A stretch of 64,000 nucleotides of DNA from Sinonovacula constricta (taxonomy: Eukaryota; Mollusca; Bivalvia; Cardiida; Solecurtidae). The notes beneath the pieces are model-generated. The model worked only from the letters and a program-made list of their open reading frames with translations, did not search any database and was not told where the DNA came from. Where the stretch lies: NCBI GenBank assembly GCA_007844125.1, contig CM017561.1, positions 58,803,715 through 58,867,714 of the forward strand, given 5' to 3'. The translations under genes were made by a program, and so were the position numbers. Shown here one piece after another: positions 1-12,100 of this stretch; within the stretch, counting starts at the first letter, position 1; every line of letters begins with the position of its first letter.

Positions 1-231
1 TGCAACAATTATTTGAGGGTTATTTCAATTTCTGCATATAAACAAGTTTCATGGCTAAATAATTAGTTAAAAAAAATCATGTTACAGTGCACCTAAGAAA
101 GAAAAAGATATTTATTGGGCTTTGTGAAATGCATCCACAAAATTATGAAAGCTACATGAAATTACTGACCATTTGTGTCGTATTATGCCACGTATTCAAA
201 ACAAGCTGTCAAACGGCATTAGTATATCCAC

Positions 232-723
232 TTAAAGATGGTATACAACAGTTTGCCTATATTAAATACATGTACCCAATTCTAAGCACCGCTTTGGGGA
301 ATTTGGTCATACTTTTTGCATAAACCCATACTTTAGTCTTTATAAAGCGGATTTTGAACACTAACTTTATTGTTAGACTGTATTAATCCCGAAAGAATTA
401 ATTTAAATGTTCAATCATTAAAACTCTATAAAAAGCACTATAGTGGTCTATGCTAAAAATAAATATTGACTTTAAAGCGGATTACCAAGATGACCATATA
501 AAAGTAGGTAGTCATGTGGTTTTCTAAGTTTAAAAATAGCTTTCTCTGCAGCGTGGCTCAGATAGGAAACACCTGTTTGCAATGACAAGTGAGGATTAAT
601 CATTGACGGTTAACACAGATCTTTGGCATCAATGAACAGCATTTTGCAAGACCTTTTCAGGTACCAATGACTTATTTATTTTATAAAAATATTTTGGACC
701 AAACTGTCGGACACTACCTTTAA
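232..723 (+). mobile_element. MITE, TA-flanked, about 490 bp (family M)
   Basis: Ends are inverted repeats: ttaaagatggtatacaacag on the left and ctgtcggacactacctttaa on the right. The same element recurs about a dozen times here in both orientations. The family consensus end is AAGGTGGTATCCGACAGTTT, flanked by TA. No coding capacity. TA flanks suggest Tc1/mariner-type mobilisation, an inference. Confidence 0.85.
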
Positions 724-779
724 AAAGAACAGCATCACTGAAAGTGATTATTAGGAGAAAATCTCATTGACTACCGTAC

Positions 780-1060
780 ATTGGGATTTGCCAGCACTTT
801 TGCCGATACTGAGCAGCGATATTTCTACCATTATAGCACAGGGGCACTTACGAGGTCCCTAGGGACAGAACTTGGCCGGTCCATTATACTGACACCAAAG
901 AGTCAGTCGTAATGCTGTTCTCTTAGCCCCGAGCGTTAGGAGGGAAACCACAACTACCAATTTTAAAGTCTTTGATTTGATCTGGGTGGGATTGAACCCG
1001 CGAGCTGCCGTTCGCAAGTCGACGCTCTACCAATTGGGCTTTTGCGGACAGTACAGTACA
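780..1060 (-). mobile_element. tRNA-derived SINE (family A), antisense
   Basis: Read on the minus strand it begins with a tRNA-like head: A box CCAATTGGTAGAGCG near 1045 and B box GGGTTCAATCCC near 990, then a body shared with the copy at 54454-54692. It is too diverged around the anticodon arm to be a functional tRNA gene. Confidence 0.8.
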
Positions 1061-2254
1061 TTGGACTAGAAACCTCTGTAGAGAAAAGATTCCTTTTAAT
1101 CATACAGAACAGTCATTTGGAAATTCTAAACAAATCAGCCATATTTGTAATATATGAAAAAAATCTTACACATTTTGATTTTTTATAATGTCAAACTTTT
1201 CAACTATAACCAAGACTTTTGTGAGATTTATACTGTACATTAATAAAAGTTGGATCCCAGCTTTCTCTCACTGTTATGAAAATACAATACACAAATATTT
1301 TAACCAACATATAGTAAGTTGATTGACAACATGGAGATGGCACAAAATCATGTTAAGAGATAAAAAACAAGAAAAGCTATATAATAGTATATTGGACAAA
1401 TATGATGAAAAAAGCCTTCCAGATAATTTTCATTCATTGACCATGGCTAGGTGTTACTCTAAAAAAATTCATATTGTTTTTAAACTGGATTGTGCTCACA
1501 TTTCAATTGCAGATATGCAAACATCTTCTTCACAGTAGTTTTTCAAAAAATAGTTTATTTTTGGACAGGAAAAACAGTCTACAAAACCAGGTGGCCCCTG
1601 GTCCGAGTCCAGTGAAATCTCTGTAAATGTTTAAAGTTAAATGGACCGACAGTCCACCAGAATTTTCAGCCATGTCATTTTAATAATTCTGAATAATTAT
1701 GAAAACATTATAATAAACTATACAACGCCTTAAAGCCTATTACCAAACCTAACCACTTGTTACCATGGTTACCAACCATTTTACTGAGATTGCCAACATG
1801 TTTAAATGTAACAAACCTCATTTGTATTGACGCTTTCATATACAGCATGCACACAACCGTTCAAATTTATGGCATAGCGTTGTGTACATTGCTGGTCAGA
1901 AAGCAACTGTATTAACATTTACTATTCAGAGATATGAAATCAGATAATCAGTTAGTAAAACAAATAATAAAAAATTTAACCTACTTTGTGTTCAGAATAA
2001 TGCATGCTTACATTCTTTTTTTTCTAAGTATCGGTCCATAACGTTTCCCAGGTTTTTAACATGAAATTAATGGCCACTTTGTTTTATATTGATGTACATT
2101 TCTGGTCTATTGTATGGTGCAATACTACACCGATGGTCAATTACAAAAACATGAATATAAAAAATAAAATAAAGAGAACAAGAGACTGTTTCAACAGCCT
2201 GGAAAAAAAAAGTTTCCCATTGCCCGCATCTTCTTGGAAAATACAGCAATTCGA
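1061..2254. other. AT-rich stretch without recognisable gene
   Basis: Only short reading frames without similarity, poly-A/T runs and no clear repeat. It should be part of a PUS7 intron or the region downstream of it. Confidence 0.5.
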
Positions 2255-2372
2255 TTTGCTGAATCGACCCCTGTATATAAAGACTGGTATGTCATGGCCA
2301 TGGATGGAATCCAGTGCCTCCCAAACCCCAAACATGCTCTACCATCTGAGCTACCTGGTCCGGTGACCTGAC
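2255..2372 (-). mobile_element. tRNA-like SINE head
   Basis: On the minus strand the sequence GTAGCTCAGATGGTAGAGCA (about 2344-2325) is a near-perfect tRNA A box, followed by a degenerate B-box-like GGATTCCATCC. No cloverleaf closes, so this is a SINE fragment rather than a tRNA gene. Confidence 0.65.
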
Positions 2373-3025
2373 AAAATAACCTCTGTGTAGAAACAACCAT
2401 AAGATTAAGTTATTCATGTAACACTGAAGTCAGCAAACATAAACAATTTAAGGCTAAACACGAGATCACAAATGTGAGGTTCTTATATGACTCTTCTAGG
2501 ATGAAGGAAGAAACATAATTGACTGACTAACCAAATTAAATACTTCTTTTCTTCTCTTTCTATGTTGCAAATAAGCATTTCAAAGAAAGATATTAGTAAT
2601 CAATGTATAAGGAATTAGTGAAATTAGAGATCAATACCTTCTTAATGTGGTTAGGAAAATATAACACAGTTAGTGACAAACAAGTACCACAATCAACTTA
2701 ACAGAAGAAAGGAAGAAGCATTGTATAATTTTCCAGAACATGAGGCAATTCTCAATATTTTATAGAAACAATTCTAATATGCAAGCAATTTCATATACAT
2801 GTATGAAAAGGGAAGGTCAATTAACAATTATATCTTTAAATTGTTTCTCCAATATCTACCAGCATACAAAAACAATGTTTTCTCTACACCATCCAAAACA
2901 CGTGACTTGTAATCGCAAAGACAAACTTGGAAGGCAATAAGGACTAGATTCTATTCTTTTGTTGGTGAGACATATATATCAACAAAAAATGTCACTTCTC
3001 TACCATCATGCATCTACATCATAAT
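2373..3025. other. AT-rich stretch, nothing recognised
   Basis: Short unsupported frames only. Confidence 0.5.
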
Positions 3026-3440
3026 GTCAAGTTTGGACCACCATCACTGCAATGAGGCCAGTCAGGTGGACGACCTTCCTACTCGAATGTTCTTGCCATA
3101 ACCCCACTCAAATCCATACAGGGGGAGGTTGAAGACTTTCCTACATTAAAATTTTGCCGTAACCACACTCAAATCCTCACAGAGCGAGGTGGAAGACCTT
3201 CCTACATAATGTCTTGCCATAACCCCATTCAAATCCTCACAGAGAGAGGTGGAAGACTTTCCTACATTAAAATTTTGCTGTAACCACACTCAAATCCTCA
3301 CAGAGCGAGATGGAAGACCATCCTACACAAAAGTTCCTGTCATAACCCCACTCAAATCATCACAGAGAGAGGTGGAATGCCTTCCTACACAAAAGTTCTT
3401 GTCATAACCCTATTCAAATCCTAACAGAGAGAGGTGGAAG
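3026..3440. repeat. Degenerate tandem repeat, about 60-bp unit
   Basis: Six to seven imperfect units built around cacagagagaggtggaagac, cttcctaca and cactcaaatcctcaca. The motif set (ccactcaaatc, gaccttcctac) matches the internal part of the family B SINEs at 4128 and 9858, so the array probably grew from a SINE internal segment. Confidence 0.8.
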
Positions 3441-4127
3441 AAGTTACAAGTTGGCAGTTCCAAATGATTGTCCATGGGCACCATGAGTTATTTTGGCAAT
3501 ATAAAGATGAAATTGACCAGGAAGACTCAGATGTCTCAGTAGAACCACAAAGAAATAAAAGATATACATGATATCCAATAAAATGGTGTAGAATCATAAC
3601 AATAAATCAATAAAATATACAAATTGTATGTTCAAGCTCTTAATTTTGCTTCCAATAGATTCATTTCTTATTATTCCTTCAGAAAAACACAACTTATTTG
3701 TTAGTATGTTATTGTTTAACTGCAAGGATTGTCTAGTCACATGTCTAGGCACATGGTTAAAGGATAAACATCATATTATGCCAATAAAAAATATTAATAA
3801 CAATTAAACAGAACTTTATCAATTAATTGTTTTGCCTTTACAAGAAAATGGAATGTTAATTTGCCACTTTAAGAAAATTAGTATTTTACATTGCTAATAT
3901 TTGTTTAAATTGTATATTGTATGGTTTCACTTGTAGCAAATAAATTGAAATAACATATATCAGAATTTATTTGTCTTTGCTTTAAAAATAGGAAAAAATG
4001 TTTTTTTTTAAAGATATCAATATAATCCAAAAGAAAAAAGGGAAAATACCTGACCATTTTAAAAAATTAATAAAATAAATTTAACTGTAGCCTTTAAATA
4101 CATGGCACTGACCAATTATATAGCTTT
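3441..4127. other. AT-rich stretch, nothing recognised
   Basis: High A+T with poly-T runs; no exon-like segment seen. Confidence 0.5.
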
Positions 4128-4325
4128 ATGGCAATGTTCAGCAGTTTGGGTGGAAGAAGACTCCAGATAAATGTCTGGGTAGAACCACTGTTGCACTGAG
4201 GTCAGTTGAAAGACCTTCCCTCATTTATTCGTTCTTCCCAGAACAAGACTCAAAACCACACAGTCCAAGGAGTTACAAGTCAGCAAATCTTCCGCTATCC
4301 CTCACTCAGGTGCCCCTTAACAAAT
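4128..4325 (-). mobile_element. SINE-like repeat (family B), antisense
   Basis: Shares gaagactccagataaatgtc, gaccttcc, caagactcaaaaccacacag and acaagtcagca with the copies at 9858-10062 and 11150-11405 and, inverted, with 35260-35490. Confidence 0.65.
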
Positions 4326-4674
4326 ACATTGCACCTATTCTACCAGCCAATGCATTGGCATAGAGAAATACTCAAATGAGCTGAATGCTAAATATTTAGA
4401 AAAACTAACTTTTGTCAAATGCAGAAATGTTTGGTCCAATATATCTAGAGAATCTAACATACCGACATTTAATATATATATAGCCCTACTTCTAAATATG
4501 AACTGATCCAACATATGCAAAAAGTGAAGGTCCAGAAGTTTACTGATCATATTTTGCACTATTTGCAACTTTGTCTTTAGCAATACATCAAGATTCCTAC
4601 AAATTAATACGAAAATAAATCATTTAATCTTGGCTATTACTAGTTTTAAAACTTAGCATCAATCAGTAGAATAT

Positions 4675-4960
4675 CAGCTCCAGGTACGGGAGGCCCCAGA
4701 TTTGAACCCAGGCTGCGATATACCAAAGTCGTAAAAAATGGTAGTGGTATAGCTCCCTTGTTAGCGCTCAAGCAAATATAAGGGCAGTTCCATGACCAGT
4801 TGGCCCAGTGTCAGGATCAATCACTGGGTGTGATATCATGCCATGTGTTCACGGCACACTATACACAGTAAAGGCAGCACTATATCTGCTTCAAGTGGAC
4901 ACCATCTCCAGATAACTGATATACTGTTAGTGGGATGATAAATTCAACAAACAAACAACT
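4675..4960 (+). mobile_element. tRNA-derived SINE (family C)
   Basis: B-box-like agatttgaaccc, body taccaaagtcgtaaaaaatg gtagtggtatagc, and tail rich in acaaacaaac. Relatives: 6960-7165 (-), 12610-12700 (-), 14005-14180 (+), 35600-35895 (-), 45828-45945 (+), 54986-55185 (-). The 3' body (caccatctccagataactgatatactg, split here by small changes) is shared by most copies. Confidence 0.75.
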
Positions 4961-6057
4961 TAACATGTATCGCACTTATCTTCTTCTTTTTTAAAGGTTA
5001 ACACAAAAAAAGAGCACCTGAGCCCTTATTTCCATGGTGGTCCACAGAGACAACGCTCTAGAAGAGAACTGGTACTCAGGAATTAGCTACCTGGAGCACT
5101 GTGTAGTAAATAGTCTCGCTGAAGGACTAACTCATGGTCTCTAAATATTGATTGCCATATAACATAAGATAAAAGATGAGGGTAAGTAAAACCAAAGTTA
5201 GTTTGTTACTAATGGTCTTGTTTCAGGTATTTGATAGCACTGTTTCAGAGTCCATTGCCATATGCACTACACTACATATAGGTGCCTTATAATGTCCAAA
5301 TTAACTAGATATGGGGAATACTTTCTTCTGCACTCTCAAGTTCCTACCAGTAATTTCCTGTCACAATGTTTCCTCTCAGTCGGCTGTTATTTTCCAGTAA
5401 CTTCTCTGCAGATATTCTGTGGAAAGATGCACAAGTCAGAATATACTAGTAAATACTAGTGTCATATTGAAAAATGAAACCTCATTTCTCATTGAAATTG
5501 TCTGAAAATTGTTTAATGTTTAGGCAAAACTGTACGACCAACTTTAACTAAACCACACCTAATAACAGGTATTTGTAGACTAATAAATACTAATTAATGC
5601 ATATACTAGTTAATTGCAAAATAATTAGACTTAAGAACACATATAATTAAAGTTGCTTTTCAGTTTATGTTTACAAACTGAACAAAGAGCTTGGGATTAA
5701 AGCAGTGAAAAAAGTTAAGAGACTGTCAGTGTCATGTGATCTATGTTTGCTTTGATTTTTAAAATACATTGCACCTACCAGTTATGATCATTATTTCGAT
5801 ATCGAGTTTTTTTGGTGGAGGAAGACCCTAGTCAGCTGGAAGATCTTCCCACATCAGGTCCATTACAGACACTTATTAAGTTCATTTGAAAATTTATAAA
5901 AAATATTGTTAGGAAAAACATATACATAACTTTAGCTGCAATTTTCTAATAATACTGTTATTTCATAAACCTAGTGTGACGTGAAATTTACTAATTCAAA
6001 TACAATAAGTAATAAATTATGCAAAAATATGCAAAGCGGTTATATATATACAGATAC
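4961..6057. other. Mostly unrecognised; short SINE fragment at 5770-5880
   Basis: At 5770-5880 the words tatgatcattatttcgatat and gtcagctggaagatcttcc match family B. I looked for the next PUS7 exon on the minus strand here and did not find it. Confidence 0.5.
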
Positions 6058-6135
6058 CTGTATGCTGTAACTTCTTGGCTTGTTTTGGCTCTTTTATCCT
6101 TAGTACCAGCATACTGAAACAGGCCACTCTTTACA
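6058..6135 (-). CDS. PUS7: PUS7 coding exon 6 with catalytic Asp
   Basis: 78 bp, acceptor ttcccag, donor AG|gtatct (phase 2). It encodes HVKSGLFQYAGTKDKRAKTS QEVTAYR. GTKDKRA is the TruD signature holding the nucleophilic Asp. This is the last exon recognised before the left edge. Confidence 0.94.
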
Positions 6136-9100
6136 CTGGGAATAAAAAAAGTAATATCTAAAAGATTGTATAAAAGTATAATTTAAAAAATATAAAATTT
6201 TATAATTAAAAATGGTCAGCCTAAAACAAAGAAGCTCAAATAGCATATCTTTCAGCTTGTATTATGAAAACAGATTATAGAATAATAACAGGTGAAGCCT
6301 GGCTTTCCATGAAAATGTATTAAAGTATGTTTTTATTACTTTCATGTTGCTTTTTATTTATATTTGTTGAAGTAGAGGTTAATAAAACAAATATTACTGA
6401 AGGAGTTTGGCGATGAGTGACACGGTATCCATAGTTCCCTTGTTTTCTTTGTACAAGACAAACTTGCAGTAGTTACCACGTGTCTGGGGCCATCGTCTGA
6501 ATCCCCTATCTGTAAGACAATTATACTGGAAATTTTACAAATTATCTTTAAAAGGACGAATTTCTTACTTTTGTAATTAAAGAAATGTATTCGTTCTATA
6601 AAAAATATTCTATAATTGATTTTTCAATTTACTGTTTTCATTATAATGCTAAAGCACTTTTACTTATTCTTGTCTCATTTAACAAGATACAATTTTATAT
6701 GCACTTTGCCACTGAAATATTATCAAAACTTAAAAAGTATATTTTTCCTAAGCAACAATTTACATAGCATAGGTAACACAATGTTAATTGAATACAGTTA
6801 TGTCCCCTTATAATTAAAGAGCAAAGAGCTCACAGGAGATTTTGTTAAATGAAACTGTTTGAAAGGGTTTGCCAAACAATCTTTCAGTTATCCGGAGACA
6901 GGGTCTGTTTGTAGCAAATATGTTCTGTTATCACTATGTATAGTAATTAGTAAATACCGGCATGATATATGACCTTGTCAGATTGTCAGGACACTGGGCT
7001 TACCAGCCTGGGAATTTCCCTTATATTTGCTTCAGCATCAGCAAGACAGTTAAACTGCTAACATTTTTATTAACTTTAGCATGTTGTGGCCCTGGTTTGA
7101 ACCCAGGGCTTCGTGTACCTAAAGATGATGCTTTACTGATTGTTCTACCAGATCCAATACACTGATTTGCCTTCAGATAAATGTCTTAAAGTATATAAGC
7201 TAAATATGTTTCAAGGACCACTTGCTCATAGCACAATATACAGGTGTTAACCCATGTTCAGGCCATTTTTAAAACAACTGGGTCATATTTTGTTAAATTT
7301 GTTTTGCTTTGTTTTAAAATTTCAAAAGCATAGAAACAAGAAAATATTATTTATTCATTTTAAGCTGTGTATAGCTTAACAACCTGATATTTTAGCCATT
7401 TAAAGTTCAGCAAGTATATCCATAAAATGCATACCAGGTAGTATATATTACCGGTATGTGTATACACCAGTTGCAAATAATATGCTGATTGGCTTGATGG
7501 TGATGCAATAAATAATAATTTAAATACACATAAAGTTCAGATAGTGTGGTTATATATTGCATTATCATCGCGAAACTATTGCCAATTAACTTTTAGGCTG
7601 AATTCTCAATAAGCCATTTCCTATTTTAAGATTTCATTCTAATAACATGGCACAGAATATTGCAATCAAGGCCATATGTGACAGGACAGTTATGCTGTAG
7701 GAATAATTGTGTTTACAAGAAATTACTGTGAACCTCTGCATACAATAATATTTATACCAAACAGAAGACAAATTTATTTTATGACTGAATTTAATTTTTA
7801 CAATACTTTTTTAAGATGCTTGACATCATTGACTTTGAATGTGATGGTAGATTGGGATTATAAGATTTTATTGTTCAATTTTACAAGTTAAACATTTCTG
7901 TTAATAGAGTAATAGATTTCGACTATGAGATATTTGCTCTTTTTAGTTGAATACCTTTCTTCTATGACTGATTATCTTATATGATCATTCTTTGCTAAGT
8001 TGTCAAGAAAATATTTGGAGAGAATTTTACTTCTATACACGTTTGCTTCATTGTCAATCGCTTTGTGTCTACATCTAAAAATAGAAGCAGCCTTTGTCAA
8101 AATTTCATCATGTATGTTATTTTACAAATTAAAATAATTTCAAAACTTTTTATATCCTGGAATACATACAATACAAAATTGTTTTGCATCATTGGCTCCA
8201 GTATTATTAACTTTTCTTTTTTTTTGCATTTCATTGGCTCTTAAACAAACAAATAGATACTAATTAAATAGGTGTATGATTTTTCCAAGTAATTCTAAGT
8301 CAACATGGCTCCCACTGATCTATTTATTGTCAACCATGTAAAATATTTAAAATATACATAAAAATCATGTGTGAACTTTAGAAAACAACGTGCAAAATTA
8401 AGGATAAGTTAAGATATTTGAGTAAAACAAAAATAAATTTCAAAAAATGAAAGTGCTGAAAGTACTGTGGTATTATGAAATAATGACAACTGGTGTAGAT
8501 AAATTGTCAAAAAATGCCAATATGTAAGATAACCCTTCCCTCTATACAAGTTGGCTTTCAATATATTGGATGTCAGTACAAGATTAGGGGTCATTAACAA
8601 AGACTGGTTTACCAACTTTTATGTAAGAGAGTTAGTTACTATCGCTCTATGCTGGTTACATCACAAGTACCATACTGCAGTAAATAGTTACATCATAAGT
8701 ACCATATGGCAATAAATAGTTACATCACAAATACCATATTGCAGTAAATGGTTACATTACAAGTAGAATTTTGCAGTAAAATGTTACATCACAAGTACTC
8801 TATTGCAGTAAATGGTTACATCACAAGTACTATATTGCAGTAAATGGTTACATCACAAGTACCATATTGCAGTAAAATGTTACATCACAAATACCATATT
8901 GCAGTAAATGGTTACATCACAAGTACCACATTGCAGTAAATGGTTACATCACAAGTACCATCTTGCAGTAAAATGTTACATCACAAGTACTATATTGCAG
9001 TAAAATGTTACATAACAAGTACCATATTGCAGTAAATGGTTACATCACGAGTACCATATTGCAGTAAATGGTTACATCACAAGTACCATATTGCAGTAAA

Positions 9101-12100
9101 TGGTTACATCACAAGTACCATATTGCAGTAAATGGTTACATCACAAATACCATATTGCAGTAAATGGTTACATCACAAGTACTATATTGCAGTAAATGGT
9201 TACATCACAAGTACCATATTGCAGTAAAATGTTACATCACAAGTACCATATTGTAGTAAGTGGTTACATCACAAGTACCATATTGCAGTAAAATGTTACA
9301 TCACAAATACCATATTGCAGTAAAATGTTACATCACAAGTACTATATTGCAGTAAATGGTTACATCACAAGTACCATATTGCAGTAAAATGTTACATCAC
9401 AAGTACCATATTGTAGTAAATGGTTACATCACAAGTACCATATTGCAGTAAATGCTGTATTTATATGTGCTGTGGTTGGTAGTTTATTGGTGAAATCAAA
9501 GTTCATTAAGTTATGCATCACATATACATCTAGTTTTTACAGGCTGGACATTCTGACTCTAAACAATTTGGAGATCGTGTACTGCAAAATACATTACATT
9601 GTGTACTACAGGATTTACACTGTGTGACTTTGCCGTTCGTTAAACATCCTATCAAGGAGATATCTAGAACTATTTTTCTTTTGCTCTGTAGACAGAAATA
9701 GTCTTAAACAATTGTTATGTTGGTAGCTTCCTGAGTGACGCAGTAATGCTGTCTTCACTGTTAACACAGTGAATACAAAAGTAATTTTTCTTATAAATGT
9801 TATAGGTCTAAGAGAACTATCTCATGAAAGCACAGTGTGTCCTTACAGCAGAATCAATTATGATCATATTGGCGATATCTGACTAATTTTTTAGTGGAGA
9901 AAGCCCCCACACTAATGTAGGGATAGAACCACCAGCACACCAGATGTTATGAAAACCTCTCCACATGAAAGTTCTTGCCCAGACTGGGACTTGAAATCAC
10001 ACAGTGAGGGTCTGAGTAATTACAAGTTGGTGACTCCAACTGCTCAGCCACAGGAGCCCCTGCATGTCAAGTATGGTCTTGTTTTCAAGGTGCTGTGTCT
10101 TGTTATTTCCAGGAGAAAGCCTATTAGGATAAAAGTCTACTGTACGACTCAGACTGTGTTACAATAGCATGGCTTGTTACAATTGTACTGCTGGGAAATA
10201 CATTTGTACTCATTGACCTTCCATTGGTACTAACCCTTATTGCTGGACAGTTTCACCTGGATAAACTTGTCATCATCCCTGGTGACAGTGGTGCTGTCCA
10301 GTCCTGGAAACATCCTTGAAATCCAAGTGTGGAGCTTTCCACGGATAGACTTGTCTCCCCCCACCTGGGGTATAGGTAATGCACAGGTACAATTTAAGAG
10401 GAATATAATCAAAGGTACAATACAGGAGAATAGTGATAAACAGGTACATTGGAAGGGAAAATTAATAAACAGAACAATATAAAGAGAATGTATTCAACAG
10501 TTACAATGTTGGGAAAAGGAGATAAGCAAGTATAATATAGATGGTACAATGAAATAAACAGGTTCAGTGAAAGAGTGTAGAGGAATATTATTAAAAGAGG
10601 AACTTATTGTCTGGGAATATTTATTAGAAGGTAATAATGAAAAGCACAAAGACTCAACCTTCATGCATTATTTTTCATCTGTAAAACTGTATTATAGTAG
10701 AAAATCCAAATTTCTTAAATTTAAAGACCTTCTTTTTTAAGTCATGCAGAAAAAAAAATAATTTAAATTTGAAGTCTTGAATAATTTTTAAGGCAACTTC
10801 ATGTATACTTAAGGTTTAAAACAAAATATTTTGGAATTATTTTTATTCTTTGAATAAAGCTTTTCAAGGGTTTTTAGTCAGAAGAATGTCTGACTTAGTA
10901 CAAGCACCAACCTTGCCAATCTTGATAAGGACAGACTTATCCTGGTCCTTGGTTTCAGTCAGGTCCTTGAGCTGTCCCAGTACGTCTGCATCCAAGATAT
11001 CCTTCAAGGCTGGATCTACCTCTGGTGTCTGAGACTAATGGTCATAATATTTAAAGGTATATTTTGGAATTAATTTATAAAGAATTAATAATTTTGATTA
11101 ATAATTAGGCAATATTTACCAGATGTAATGATTTGTTGTTGTTGTTTTAAGAAATAGAAGTGACAATAATGGTCATTTTAGTGACATCTGGCAGGTTTAG
11201 TTAAGGAAGACTCCAGACTCATGCCTGAGTGAAATCATCGGTGCACTGTGGGCTAGTCTGTAGCACAGACAGGAACCTAAACCCACAAATTTGAAATCCA
11301 GATATGGAGGAGCCAAATATAGCCAATAGACTATTAAGATATGAGTGACAACAGTGGCCAAGTCAGTAGTCACCAGCTGCTTCACTTACCTGGGCCCTCT
11401 CTGCGTGGGATGACTCCAATCAGAACAAAATCTTGACAGTATTAATTAAACTTCACAACATTTGCACACAAAACTTTAACTTGCATGCATATGACCCAAA
11501 ATCTTTCCAAAATCAGCCATAGAAAATCTACTTGCCCATATAATATCAAATATGCAGCCAAATTAAAGACCTTGAAAGAGGTAGCCATTGATTTTCCCCT
11601 TGATGCCCAGGACTTATGGGTTAGCAAACTGACTGGTCTGTCAGTGTTGGGATAATGTGATATGCCAAGCTCAGTCCCTGGTGCAGTTCATACATGCCAG
11701 TGCCTTTTATACTCACAAGATTTATTGACAGTATACAGAGATATAAAGACTTTTACTGAATTGCATCTTAACTCATTTGTAGGCCTATGTCTGTGAAACA
11801 ATCATGGGACTTCTGTTGAACAGGTCCCCCGGATTGCAGCCTCAATTTTACTACGACACCTACTTAAAAACTAACCATTTAAATATTTTGTTTATTATGT
11901 ATTTTGATTTTTTACCTTTTAATATTTACCTTTGTATTATTTTATTTACCTCTGAGGCTGTGTTTTCTTCCTCAGGATTTGGCAGATCAGAGTTTGTCAG
12001 TTGTACCACTGACCCATCTTGACGGATCTCATTCACAAGAAAGTCAGAATACCTGGAACAAATATGCACAAGCAAATGAGGACTTAAAAAGTTATATGTA

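Noticed and set aside
2325..2365. A functional tRNA gene on the minus strand
   Set aside because: The A box is excellent but no acceptor stem, anticodon loop or T-arm pairs properly; it is treated as a SINE head. The same holds for 970-1060 and 45828-45880.
8651..9456. CRISPR-like regular array
   Set aside because: Units are contiguous with no unique spacers, and the setting is an intron of an animal gene.
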